In this document: positions 40,102-49,258 of the stretch, piece by piece
Position numbering within the stretch: position 1 is the stretch's first letter
How the letters are laid out: the number at the start of each line of letters is the position of its first letter
Assembly: GCA_903231505.1 (NCBI GenBank)
Contig: CAFBRK010000029.1
Span: forward strand, 1-64,000
DNA from: Olavius algarvensis associated proteobacterium Delta 3
GTDB taxonomy: Bacteria > Desulfobacterota > Desulfobacteria > Desulfobacterales > CAFBRK01
Reading direction: 5' to 3'
Length of the DNA stretch: 64,000 nucleotides
Translations under genes and position numbers: made by a program
Notes under the pieces: generated by a model
What the model was told of the DNA's origin: nothing
Database searches by the model: none
Seen by the model: only the letters and a program-made list of their open reading frames with translations

Positions 40102-40513
40102 TTGCGCTTCCCTTTTTTAATGTCATCCACATGGGCTGAATAAAATACGGCATTGCGGTTTCTTATACCGCATCACTTGGAAACTTTCCAATCCGGAATA
40201 ATCCGTGGATTTCAAGGCACAGAGGCTGGGCTCGCCATCGTAATGCCGGGATGTCCACCGGAATCATGAAAGAGTATCCATCCGCTTTAGGGGATCGGCC
40301 CTACCGATCCATAAACCCACTCATACTTGACAATTAAAGCGCACAGATATATCTAACTAAATAGTTTAACTAAATGGTTGTTTAAATTCGATGATTCCCC
40401 GTAGCTTGCAGCCCGGGAAATAATCGGGTCCGCTTAAGATCGTTGGAGCGTTTGACAGAATAACGTTCCGATTCGAATTATGTGCATTTATCGCCAAGTT
40501 TGCCGGCGGGTGC
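40102..40513. other. Intergenic DNA, no gene seen
   Basis: The stretch upstream of the 39727-40101 gene carries its promoter region, a small GCGGTTTCTTATACCGC hairpin near 40155 and otherwise nothing recognisable. Confidence 0.4.
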
Positions 40514-40724
40514 GGTGACCCGCCCTACGAAGGCAGAAGTACAGCGCAATATAGGGCGGGTCACCAGGCTTCGCTGAAGCTTCCGACTAAGCCCTATGGG
40601 CTACGACGGGACAAGTCGACCCGACAAGCCGTAACGGCCTAATGTGGCCGTGAAGCGGAACATATTTTTGGCAATCCCTACTATAAAGCGAAATTGTAGC
40701 CCACCATAGGCGGGTAAACCCGCC
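40514..40724. repeat. GC-rich REP-like inverted repeats (GGGCGGGT family)
   Basis: GGTGACCCGCCCTA (40514-40527) and TAGGGCGGGTCACC (40552-40565) are a perfect 14-bp inverted repeat. GGCGGGTAAACCCGCC (40709-40724) is another palindrome of the same motif, and GCCCTATGGGC lies between them. Typical of extragenic palindromes; upstream of the TetR gene. Confidence 0.7.
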
Positions 40725-40813
40725 CTACCGATGGCGGGCAAGCCTTTTGCCCCAAGAGCGACATCGTCGCGTTTCATAAAATCGTCCCACGATTTTATTC
40801 GGGAGTACCTGTC

Positions 40814-41446
40814 ATGAACACCAGAGAGGCTCGAAAAGAAAAAACCGTGCAATGCATCCTCGATACCGCCGCCCAGGTATTTGCCGAAACCGGCTATGAA
40901 GGTGCCCGGATGGACAACATCGCGGACCGTGCGGGTGTCAACAAGGCGATGATCTATTACCATATCGGCAACAAGGAGGCCCTTTACACCCGGGTACTCC
41001 ACGATGTGCTGGGCGATACGGCCGTCCGGATGGCGGAAAACATAAACCGCGCCGATACCCCGACGGATAAAATCCACGCCTATGTCCAGAGTATCGGCCG
41101 AACCGTGGAAATACACCCGCATTTGCCCCGTATCATGATGCGGGAATTTGCCTCCGGTGGGCTGCATCTGCCCGAGGTCGTGGTGAAAGACCTTGCGTCC
41201 ATCATCGGGTTGGTCCGCGACGTCATCCAGGAGGGATGCTCCCGTGGTGAGTTCACGGATGTGGATCCCCTTATCCTGCACCTGATGGTGATGGGGGGAA
41301 TCGGTTATTTCAAGACCAGCGGTCCGTTTCGGCGCAAGTATTCGGCGCTGATGGAGGGGCTATCCGACAGAACAGGCGAGGCGGGGGTCGTTGATCTGAT
41401 CGGAGAAATAGAGAGAATCGTTCTGAGTGCCTTAACAAACTGTTGA
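40814..41446 (+). CDS. TetR-family transcriptional regulator
   Basis: A 210-residue regulator. The N-terminal helix-turn-helix (ILDTAAQVFAETGYEGARMDNIADRAGVNKAMIYYHIGNKEALY) is complete; the C-terminal ligand domain includes IMMREFASGGLHLPEVVVKDL and a DVIQEGCSRGEFTDVDP segment typical of the group. It is the first gene of an apparent operon with an RND transporter 13 bases downstream, so it probably represses the export genes until a hydrophobic ligand binds. Confidence 0.93.
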   Translation: MNTREARKEKTVQCILDTAAQVFAETGYEGARMDNIADRAGVNKAMIYYHIGNKEALYTRVLHDVLGDTAVRMAENINRADTPTDKIHAYVQSIGRTVEIHPHLPRIMMREFASGGLHLPEVVVKDLASIIGLVRDVIQEGCSRGEFTDVDPLILHLMVMGGIGYFKTSGPFRRKYSALMEGLSDRTGEAGVVDLIGEIERIVLSALTNC

Positions 41447-41459
41447 AAGGAATTCTTAA

Positions 41460-43925
41460 ATGGGAGGGATCAGAGGTCGAATCGAAAACGGATTCGGAAG
41501 GTTTGCCCGAACCATATATCGCAACCGGATCAAGACCATCATGGTGATGCTCCTCATAACGGCCGCGATCGTTGCTCAGATACCGAAGATCACCATCGAC
41601 ACATCCATGGAAGGTTTTCTCCACGAAGAGGATCCGGCCATGCTGGCCTACAATGGGTTCCGCGATCAGTTCGGACGGGATGAGGTGGTCATTGTGGCGC
41701 TTCAGCCACAGGATGTGTTCGACCTCGAATTTCTAAAAATACTGGAATCTCTCCACGACGAACTGGAAGAAACGGTCCCTTACATCGATGACATCACCAG
41801 TATGATCAATGCCCGCAATACCCGGGGAGGAAAGGACGACCTCATTGTCGAGGACCTGCTGGAAACCTGGCCCAGAAACGCACAGGAAATGGCGGTACTA
41901 AGAGACAGGGTGCTTTCCAATCCGGTATACCGCAACACCCTGATTTCAGGGGACGGGCGCTTTACGACCATCATCATTCGAACCCACAGCCATTCAAGTA
42001 TCGACCAGGATTCTGATTTTCTGGAGGGTTTTGATACCGCCGCCGGGGAGGGACCGGCAGCCCCGGATGCCGCACCGAAACGGGCGGTCTATTTGACGGA
42101 TGCCGAGAACAGCGAAGTGGTCATGGCGGTTCGAAGGATCGTAGCCAACTATCGCACGGACGATCTTCCCATCTGGGTGGCCGGATCACCGGTGGTGACC
42201 CATTTTCTAAAGCAGACCATGATGAGCGATGTCCGAAAATTTGTGCTGATGGCGACCCTTACGGCGGGCATCGTACTGTTCATCATGTTTCGCAGAATTT
42301 CAGGGGTCCTGCTACCGCTGCTGGTGGTTTTTTTGTCGCTGCTGAGCACCGTCGGTCTGATGGCGATGCTTGGTGTCCCCATCAAGGTGCCGACCCAGAT
42401 TCTACCCTCTTTTCTGCTGGCCGTCGGGGTGGGGACGTCGGTGCACATCCTGGCCATTTTCTTTTATCGGTACCGCAAGAGCCCCAATAAAGAAGACGCC
42501 ATCGCCTATGCCATGGAACATTCGGGCCTGGCGGTGGTCATGACCAACGTAACGACTGCTGCCGGCCTGATGTCCTTTTCCACCGCCGAGCTGGCACCCA
42601 TCGCGGACCTGGGGGTGTTTGCCGGCATCGGTGTCATGCTGGCGTTCATCTACACCATTGTCCTCCTGCCGGCACTGCTGGCGCTGATTCCGATACCGCA
42701 TAAGGCGCCGCCGGAGGACAAAGACACACAAACCGTCATGGGACGGTTTTTGACATCCGTAGGCAATTTTTCAACAGGCCATCCAATCGCCATTCTGGTC
42801 GTCAGTATCTTCATGATACTGGCGTCGTTGGTGGTGATATCGTCGATCCGTTTCTCCCATCACCCGCTCCAGTGGTTTCCAAAAGACAACTCCATCCGGG
42901 TGGCCACCGAAACGATCGATCAGGAATTGAGAGGATCCATCAGTCTGGAGGTCATCATCGATACCGGCAAGGAGAACGGCCTCTATGACCCCGCACTGCT
43001 CAACCGGCTCGAAGCCGCCGCCGCCCATGTGGAAAAACTCGAATACGAGAAAATGTATGTGGGCAAGGCATGGTCGTTGACCACCATTTTAAAAGAAATT
43101 CACCAGGCGCTGAACGAAAACCGACCGGATTTCTATCGCATCCCGAAAGATCGGAATCTGGTCGCACAGGAATTTCTTCTCTTTGAAAACAGCGGGTCCG
43201 ATGATCTGGAAGATTTCGTGGACAGCCAATTTTCCAAAGCACGCTTCATGGTCAAAGTCCCATTCGAGGACGCCTATCACGCCGGCGTTTTCATCAATCA
43301 GGTGAACGATTATTTCAGCCGGAACTTTGAGGATGCCACCGTCACCTTGACCGGCATGATCGGCCTGCTTTCCCGAACCATCAGCGCAGCCATTCACAGC
43401 ATGGCCAAAAGCTATGCCATTGCCCTGGTGGTAATCACGACATTGATGATACTGCTCATCGGCCGGGTCCGCATCGGCCTGTTGAGCATGATTCCGAACC
43501 TTGCCCCGATCCTGCTCATGCTCGCTGCGATCGGCATTTTGAACCTGCCGATGGATCTCTTTACCATGATGGTGGCCAGCATCGCCATCGGTCTGGCGGT
43601 GGACGACACCATCCATTTCATGCACAACTTCCGGCGCTATTACGATCAGAGCGGCGATCCGGTCCAGGCCGTTCATCAGACCCTCCAGACCACCGGACGG
43701 GCGATGCTGGTGACAACGATTGTTCTGTCGATCGGCTTTTTTGTCTTCTCCTTTGCCACCATGAGCAACGTCCGCAATTTCGGTATGCTGACCGGGTTTA
43801 CCATCGTGATGGCCCTGCTGTCCGACTATTTTCTGGCACCGGCCCTGATGGTGCTGGTCAACAAAAAAAAAGAAATACACACGGGTTCGGAAACGGAACC
43901 CAAGCTTCAGGCATTGCCTGAATAG
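41460..43925 (+). CDS. RND/MMPL-superfamily exporter
   Basis: An 821-residue inner-membrane protein with the 1+5+1+5 helix layout. TM1 is near residues 22-40, and two sterol-sensing-like blocks lie near 235-405 (VGTSVHILAIFFYRYRK) and 645-805 (IAIGLAVDDTIHFMHNFRRYYDQSGDP). The last is the classic 'GLAVDDTIH' motif of proton relay. Two periplasmic loops separate them. Relatives (HpnN-like, MMPL) move hopanoids, lipids or other hydrophobic molecules to the outer membrane. The following genes encode an outer-membrane lipoprotein-sorting protein and an outer-membrane barrel, completing the path. Confidence 0.92.
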   Translation: MGGIRGRIENGFGRFARTIYRNRIKTIMVMLLITAAIVAQIPKITIDTSMEGFLHEEDPAMLAYNGFRDQFGRDEVVIVALQPQDVFDLEFLKILESLHDELEETVPYIDDITSMINARNTRGGKDDLIVEDLLETWPRNAQEMAVLRDRVLSNPVYRNTLISGDGRFTTIIIRTHSHSSIDQDSDFLEGFDTAAGEGPAAPDAAPKRAVYLTDAENSEVVMAVRRIVANYRTDDLPIWVAGSPVVTHFLKQTMMSDVRKFVLMATLTAGIVLFIMFRRISGVLLPLLVVFLSLLSTVGLMAMLGVPIKVPTQILPSFLLAVGVGTSVHILAIFFYRYRKSPNKEDAIAYAMEHSGLAVVMTNVTTAAGLMSFSTAELAPIADLGVFAGIGVMLAFIYTIVLLPALLALIPIPHKAPPEDKDTQTVMGRFLTSVGNFSTGHPIAILVVSIFMILASLVVISSIRFSHHPLQWFPKDNSIRVATETIDQELRGSISLEVIIDTGKENGLYDPALLNRLEAAAAHVEKLEYEKMYVGKAWSLTTILKEIHQALNENRPDFYRIPKDRNLVAQEFLLFENSGSDDLEDFVDSQFSKARFMVKVPFEDAYHAGVFINQVNDYFSRNFEDATVTLTGMIGLLSRTISAAIHSMAKSYAIALVVITTLMILLIGRVRIGLLSMIPNLAPILLMLAAIGILNLPMDLFTMMVASIAIGLAVDDTIHFMHNFRRYYDQSGDPVQAVHQTLQTTGRAMLVTTIVLSIGFFVFSFATMSNVRNFGMLTGFTIVMALLSDYFLAPALMVLVNKKKEIHTGSETEPKLQALPE

Positions 43926-43948
43926 AACCACACGTGAGGAGGATGGAC

Positions 43949-44773
43949 ATGCGGAATATGTGTATGGGCAGATGGGTGCTTGCCATCATGCTTACCGGCG
44001 CGTTCACGGCCAATGTGGTTGTCGCATCGGATGATCCCCAGGCCCGGGCGATCATCGAACGGGTGGACACCCGGGATGATGGGGACAACCAGACCTCGGA
44101 CATGCAGATGATCCTGATCGATAAACGCGGTAACAAGAGGGTGCGCAAAATCGCCACCTTTAAAAAGGACAACGGCGAAGACACCCATCGGTTGATGTTT
44201 TTTCTGCATCCCGCAGACGTCAAAGACACCGCCTTTTTGACCTATGATTACGACGATTCAAAAAGAGATGACGATCAATGGCTATACCTGCCGGCGCTGC
44301 GGAAAACCAAGCGGATCGCCACCTCCGATAAAAGCGGCAGTTTCATGGGGTCTGATTTAAATTATTCGGATATGACCTCGCGCGATCTGGAAGATTACGA
44401 CTACCGATTTTACGAGAAAGGGAAGGAAGCCCAGGTCAGGGGCAAGAAGGTGTGGGTCATCTGGTCGACTCCCCGATCAAAAGACATCGTCGATGAGACC
44501 GGTTACGAAAAATCCCTTCTTTTCGTAAGACCGGATATCGACATGGTGGTGCGGGCCATTCACTGGGTCAAAGACGGTGGATACCTGAAGTATGTGGACA
44601 TGCGTCAACTGGAAGAAATCGACGGTATCTGGGTTGCCACAGACACCCTGGTCACCAAAAAGCGGGGTAAGAGCACCGTTCACAAAACTATCCTGACCTT
44701 TGATAATGTCCGATTCAATCAGGATCTGAATTTTGACATGTTTAGTATACGAAGGATGGAGAAAGGCCTCTAG
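43949..44773 (+). CDS. Outer-membrane lipoprotein-sorting protein (LolA/LppX-like fold)
   Basis: Start at MRNMCMGRWVLAIMLTGAF (43949) after GAGGAGG; signal peptide to about Ala27. The mature ~245 residues match the family that accompanies RND exporters: DDGDNQTSDMQMILIDKRGNKRVRKI, FLHPADVKDTAFLTYDYDDSKRDDDQWLYLPALRKTKRI, GSDLNYSDM. The fold is a half-barrel that carries a lipid or hydrophobic molecule across the periplasm. It lies 23 bases after the RND gene. The terminal residues run into a palindromic repeat. Confidence 0.88.
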   Translation: MRNMCMGRWVLAIMLTGAFTANVVVASDDPQARAIIERVDTRDDGDNQTSDMQMILIDKRGNKRVRKIATFKKDNGEDTHRLMFFLHPADVKDTAFLTYDYDDSKRDDDQWLYLPALRKTKRIATSDKSGSFMGSDLNYSDMTSRDLEDYDYRFYEKGKEAQVRGKKVWVIWSTPRSKDIVDETGYEKSLLFVRPDIDMVVRAIHWVKDGGYLKYVDMRQLEEIDGIWVATDTLVTKKRGKSTVHKTILTFDNVRFNQDLNFDMFSIRRMEKGL

Positions 44774-44934
44774 AAGTGGCTTTAAAATCCCATCTAACAC
44801 CGAATTTGCCCGAGGCAGATAAATCTCTGCGTTACGGACCTCCTCAAAATGCTCACATACTTACGTGTATGCTGCGCGTTTTCGTCTGCCCGCGCCTTGC
44901 CCTCCGGCGCGATCTGGAACTTTAAAGCCACTTC
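44773..44934. repeat. Long imperfect hairpin element with 14-bp terminal inverted repeats (E1)
   Basis: GAAGTGGCTTTAAA (44773-44786) is exactly complementary to TTTAAAGCCACTTC (44921-44934). The ~134 bases between contain CACATACTTACGTGTATG and CGCGCCTTGCCCTCCGGCGCG sub-stems. It starts at the stop codon of the lipoprotein-sorting gene. Compare the unrelated-sequence element at 62610-62800. Confidence 0.75.
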
Positions 44935-44960
44935 AATAAGGTTGAGCTGTTTTTGAGAAT

Positions 44961-46460
44961 ATGAACAGAGCGTTATTCATAGCCGGCATCCTGATCGTGA
45001 TGCTCTGTAATTTCCACGCCGACGTGTCTATGGGGCAGGAAAATGGCGATCAGAATGTCGATGACATCATTGAGGGCTTCGAAGATGATGCTTCGGCCGG
45101 TGATGATCTCGAAGATTTGATGCAAGGGTTTGGAGACGGATCGGCTGAAGGCTCAGCAACGACTGTGGAGGGCGACGAATTTCTGGAAGGATTTGAAGAA
45201 GACGTGGATGGACCACGGGCGGAGACATCGGCTCAAGAGAAACAACCACCTTCCTGGAGTCTGAAGGGTGAATTTGCCGTTACATCCACGTATAACTTTG
45301 CCCCGGAGGCCACCCAGCCCTGGCAGGGGTTCACCATGCTGCGTCCGGAGCTGGAGCTGACTCTGAAGAACAGGTTCTCCGACAGATGGCAGGGCCAGAT
45401 CAGTGCCCGGGGGTTCTACGACACCATCTATGTGGTGCGGGGGCGTGATGAGTATACACAACAGGTTCTGGACGACTACGAATCCCAACTCCTGTTGGAA
45501 GACACGTTTATCCAGGGCAGCATCACGGATCACCTGGACACCAAAATCGGCCGCCAGATCGTGGTCTGGGGAACCCTGGACAATCTCCGGGTGACCGATG
45601 TCCTGAACCCGCTTGATTTGCGGCAGCCGGGTTTGACCGACATCGACGATCTGCGGCTCCCGGTGACCATGGTCAAGTTCGATTACTACTTTGGAAACTG
45701 GGATCTGAGCGCCATGGCGATCCCCGAGGTGCGGTTCAGCATGCTGCCTGTTTTCGGCAGTGATTTTTATCCCTTCCCAATCCCCCGGCCACCGGAAGGC
45801 GATCCGGATGAAGGTTTCGGAAATATGCAATATGCCGCCGCCATGACCGGCGTGTTCAGCGGCTGGGACATTGGATTCTACTGGGCCAACATTTACGCCG
45901 ATCAGTCATATGCGGAACCCGTCTCCACGGGCCCCCCGGAACAATTCGTTCGGAACCACCCCCGCACCCATATGCTTGGCACGGCGGCAAACCTCGCCCT
46001 CGGAAATTGGCTGCTGAAAGCAGAGGTCGCCGGGTTCAATGGACTGCGATACACCAACACACCCCGCATCGAATACGTCCGGCTCGATATCGGAGGCGGC
46101 GTGGAATATTCCGGATTCAAAGAGGCCACCCTCAGCCTGGAAATGGTGAACCGCCACATATTTGATTACCGCCGGGTTCTGTTGCTGCCCCCGGACGAGA
46201 TTCGTGAAAACGAATTTCAATGGTCGCTGCGGTTTATGAAAGACTTCATGAACGATACGCTCACGCTGACCCTGCTGGCCTCCTCCTTTGGCATCAAGGC
46301 CGACGACGGGGCCTTCGAACGACTGGATGCCGAATATGATGTCACCGATGCGATGTCCATCAGGGGAGGGGTTGTGTTCTATCAGTCTGGAGAAAAGGGC
46401 TTGTTTCAGGGCATCGGCGCCAGTGACCGGCTGTTTCTTGTTTTCACGTATAGCTTCTAA
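44961..46460 (+). CDS. DUF1302-family outer-membrane beta-barrel protein
   Basis: A 499-residue protein: signal peptide (ALFIAGILIVMLCNFHADVS), an acidic low-complexity linker (DDIIEGFEDDASAGDDLEDLMQ repeated as FLEGFEEDVDG, residues ~33-80), then a beta-barrel of alternating strands ending YSF with terminal Phe. IGRQIVVWGTLDNLRVTDVLNPLDLR is the family's hallmark. It probably receives or accepts the molecule exported by the RND pump. The acidic repeats 'GFED' are unusual. It is separated from the rest of the operon by the E1 hairpin. Confidence 0.87.
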   Translation: MNRALFIAGILIVMLCNFHADVSMGQENGDQNVDDIIEGFEDDASAGDDLEDLMQGFGDGSAEGSATTVEGDEFLEGFEEDVDGPRAETSAQEKQPPSWSLKGEFAVTSTYNFAPEATQPWQGFTMLRPELELTLKNRFSDRWQGQISARGFYDTIYVVRGRDEYTQQVLDDYESQLLLEDTFIQGSITDHLDTKIGRQIVVWGTLDNLRVTDVLNPLDLRQPGLTDIDDLRLPVTMVKFDYYFGNWDLSAMAIPEVRFSMLPVFGSDFYPFPIPRPPEGDPDEGFGNMQYAAAMTGVFSGWDIGFYWANIYADQSYAEPVSTGPPEQFVRNHPRTHMLGTAANLALGNWLLKAEVAGFNGLRYTNTPRIEYVRLDIGGGVEYSGFKEATLSLEMVNRHIFDYRRVLLLPPDEIRENEFQWSLRFMKDFMNDTLTLTLLASSFGIKADDGAFERLDAEYDVTDAMSIRGGVVFYQSGEKGLFQGIGASDRLFLVFTYSF

Positions 46461-46511
46461 CTTCGGTTCATCGCCAAATGAAAGTGTGGGAGGCGGAACG
46501 GTGGGTGTCGA

Positions 46512-48779
46512 TCATGGGGAAGAGCCGGTCCGGGCGGAGGAACCGCCTGGGCGTTCGATCCCGGATGCCGTGGATATCGGCAGTGTATTTGTGTGCATAA
46601 TTTCTCTCAGTTTAATGGAAAGCTGTACCGGGTTGAACGGTTTCTGGATAAATCCGTTGCAGCCGCGTCGCAAAATGTCATGGGCCCTGCCGTTAATGCT
46701 GTATCCGCTGGAAAGAAGCACCTTGATATCCGGTCGAACCTCTTTTATACGATCGTAGGCGGTGCTGCCGTCCATGTGCGGCATCACCAGATCCAGGATG
46801 ACCAGGTCGATCCGTTGACCCTGCGGCTCCGTTAGTATGGTAAGGGCCGATGTTCCGCTGTCCGCAACCACCACATCATAGCCCAACTTTTCCAGCATCG
46901 GTCTGCCCACGTCGATCATCAGAGCTTCATCATCCACCAATAGAATGGTGCCTTCACCGGGATACAGCGTGTCGGGCAATTTTTTACGTTCGGTCACTGC
47001 CTTTTCGGAAGCCGGTAAATAAATTACAAAGGTCGTCCCTTTATCCGGCTTGCTCTTGACCGTTATAATGCCCTTATGATTTTCAATGATCCCGTATGCT
47101 GAGGCCAGCCCCAGACCGGTGCCCCGGTCTCTTTCCTTGGTCGTAAAGAACGGATCGAAAATGCGTATCTGGACCGTGTCACTCATGCCGACACCGGTAT
47201 CCGATACCGCTATTTTGACATACCTTCCCGGTTCCAGATTGAATTGGCGTGCCGCCGGTGGGTCCAGGCAGGCGTTTTCGGTCAGTACGGTGATTTCACC
47301 GCCGGCAGCCATGGCCTCCCAGGCGTTAACGAGCAGATTCAGAATCACCTGTTTAATCTGCCCCTGGTCGACTTCCACCGGAAGCACATCCTCTTGGAAG
47401 GCACTTGAAATAGTGAGCTCTTTCTTTGTCCGGCTGAACATCACGAGATTTTCTTCGAGCAGTTTGTTGATATCGGTTATTTGGATTTCGTACTTGCCTC
47501 CCCGGGCGAAGCCCAGAAGCTGCCGGGTCAGACCGGAGGCGCTGCAGACATAGTCCTCCAGGCTTTTTAAATGGTCATAAAACGGGTGATCGGGGGTTGT
47601 CTCAAAGGCCATCAACGATACGCGTCCCTGAATACCCATCAACAGATTGTTGAAGTCATGGGCGATGCCGCCGGCCAACCGGCCGATACTGTCCATCCGT
47701 TCCGCCTGGTTCAGCTTCGCCTCGAGCCGCTTGCGCTCGGTGGTATTCCGCACGAATTCGACTATCCCCGTGATTTCTCCGGAAGATCTGTCCTTGATCG
47801 GGTAGGTGTAAAGCTCGATCCACTCGACATCCGACCCGGGCCGCCCGCAGATCAGCTCCCGTTCGACCTTGCCCGATTCCAGACTTCGATGCGCCGGGCA
47901 GGGATCACACGGCCGCTCCTTGCCACGAAAGCAGACATAGCATTTCTTGCCGATGAGTGTTCCATTGTTTCGATACCAGGAATCCATGACATGATTGACA
48001 TGCCGAATCGTAAGATCCGGATTCAGGACACAGATCCCATCCTGAATGCTCTCGATGACATCCTCGAAAAAGCTTTCACTCTGTTGAAGCGCCTCTTCGG
48101 CATGTTTCCGCTCCCCCATTTCAGACAACAACCGTAGATTTGCCTCGAGAAGTTTGTCCGTTTTTTTTCGCAGTTCCACCAAGGCCAATTCCTTTTTTCC
48201 ATTGGCCATTGTGAGGCGTTGTTGAACAATGATGCGGACTTTCTCCATCATAAACGAGAACAGGAAAATGATCAGGTATGCGGATACGAAACGGGGAATC
48301 AAACTGCTGTTGTAGACAGCGACACGGGATACGTCCGGACCGAAGGAAAACACCAGAATGCAGAACGCCAGCAGGAGAAACGTCAGCCATGTTCCGCGCC
48401 GGATGCCGACCAGGAACAGAGAGATCAGCGGGTAGGTGAATACCCATACATACGCAGAATTGCCGACCCCCCCATGGGCGAAGAGAAATCCGTAGAATAG
48501 ACACATGGCGATGGTGCCGACCGTGGCGACCCGATCGATCCGTTTCGTCCTTCTTAAATACGTAAACAAGCCGACAAGAAAACCGAATACCAAACCATCG
48601 GCCGTTCCAAGTAACCGTTCCTGTTGAATAAACGCGATGCTGCCAAAAATACCCAGAAAAAAGATTCCCAGAAGGATAATGATATTCAACAGGCATATCT
48701 TGCGCAGCGATTCAATGTCGTAAGAGGCCGGCAACCCGCTCGCGATGATATTCCAGATTGATTGTTTCAGATTTTCCAT
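46512..48779 (-). CDS. Hybrid sensor histidine kinase with 7TM-like sensor, PAS and receiver domains
   Basis: Start taken at MENLKQSIWNIIASG (48779); an in-frame start at 48983 would add 68 atypical residues. About 755 residues: six or seven N-terminal membrane helices (near 25-200), coiled coil, PAS with a Cys motif CYVCFRGKERPCDPC, then PAC (ERELICGRP...GIVEFVRNTTERKR). HisKA IAHDFNNLLMGI with phospho-His; HATPase with NLLVNAWEAM and GTGLGLAS; receiver at the C-terminus (TILLVDDEALMI, VILDLVMPHMDG with phospho-Asp). It phosphorylates its own receiver; no separate regulator lies near. Confidence 0.9.
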   Translation of the reverse strand: MENLKQSIWNIIASGLPASYDIESLRKICLLNIIILLGIFFLGIFGSIAFIQQERLLGTADGLVFGFLVGLFTYLRRTKRIDRVATVGTIAMCLFYGFLFAHGGVGNSAYVWVFTYPLISLFLVGIRRGTWLTFLLLAFCILVFSFGPDVSRVAVYNSSLIPRFVSAYLIIFLFSFMMEKVRIIVQQRLTMANGKKELALVELRKKTDKLLEANLRLLSEMGERKHAEEALQQSESFFEDVIESIQDGICVLNPDLTIRHVNHVMDSWYRNNGTLIGKKCYVCFRGKERPCDPCPAHRSLESGKVERELICGRPGSDVEWIELYTYPIKDRSSGEITGIVEFVRNTTERKRLEAKLNQAERMDSIGRLAGGIAHDFNNLLMGIQGRVSLMAFETTPDHPFYDHLKSLEDYVCSASGLTRQLLGFARGGKYEIQITDINKLLEENLVMFSRTKKELTISSAFQEDVLPVEVDQGQIKQVILNLLVNAWEAMAAGGEITVLTENACLDPPAARQFNLEPGRYVKIAVSDTGVGMSDTVQIRIFDPFFTTKERDRGTGLGLASAYGIIENHKGIITVKSKPDKGTTFVIYLPASEKAVTERKKLPDTLYPGEGTILLVDDEALMIDVGRPMLEKLGYDVVVADSGTSALTILTEPQGQRIDLVILDLVMPHMDGSTAYDRIKEVRPDIKVLLSSGYSINGRAHDILRRGCNGFIQKPFNPVQLSIKLREIMHTNTLPISTASGIERPGGSSARTGSSP

Positions 48780-49078
48780 GGATCCGATAGGGACCTGCAG
48801 CGACCGGTATGGCTTGATTGTTTTCCCGAAAGGCTCGGGCTTTGCCAGGGGTGCAAATCGACAGACGTCAGGAGAGGCTGCAAAAAATATGCCCGGAACC
48901 GATGGATTGGATTTGTAATAAAATTCAGAGAAATAGAATTTGCCCGGGAAAAAACATCGATGGAAAAAAGCCAAAAAGGACATTTAACGCGACACAAATT
49001 ACGGACGCGTTAAATGGGTCTAAAGCGGGTACCGGCAACATGTTCCGAAGTGTGGATTGTTTTCGTGTCGTAACGTTG
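48780..49078. other. Intergenic DNA upstream of the hybrid kinase
   Basis: No separate gene was recognised between the kinase start and the repeat at 49079; it probably holds the kinase promoter. An in-frame extension of the kinase to 48983 is possible but atypical. Confidence 0.4.
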
Positions 49079-49160
49079 CGGATTCAGCGAAATCGGTATC
49101 GACCTCGAAGCTGGCCATTCTGTCACAGTTCCGATGCCGATAGCGATCCCGATACCGAAC
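49079..49160. repeat. Dispersed repeat family 2, copy 1 (GATACCGAT-rich palindrome)
   Basis: AATCGGTATCGACCTCGAAG (49095-49114) and the downstream CCGATGCCGATAGCGATCCCGATACCG form an imperfect hairpin. The same order of motifs recurs at 55246-55340. No coding capacity. Confidence 0.65.
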
Positions 49161-49258
49161 ATGTCCAATTCCGGAATCCACCAATACGGGGTCCTTTTGA
49201 CAGAACCTCGCTGTGTTCAAGCGGAACATATGTACGGCAACGTCCATAGCATTTGGCC

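Noticed and set aside
40601..41281. Minus-strand 226-codon frame
   Set aside because: It is antisense to the TetR gene and REP-like palindromes; the opposite frame is a clear TetR protein.
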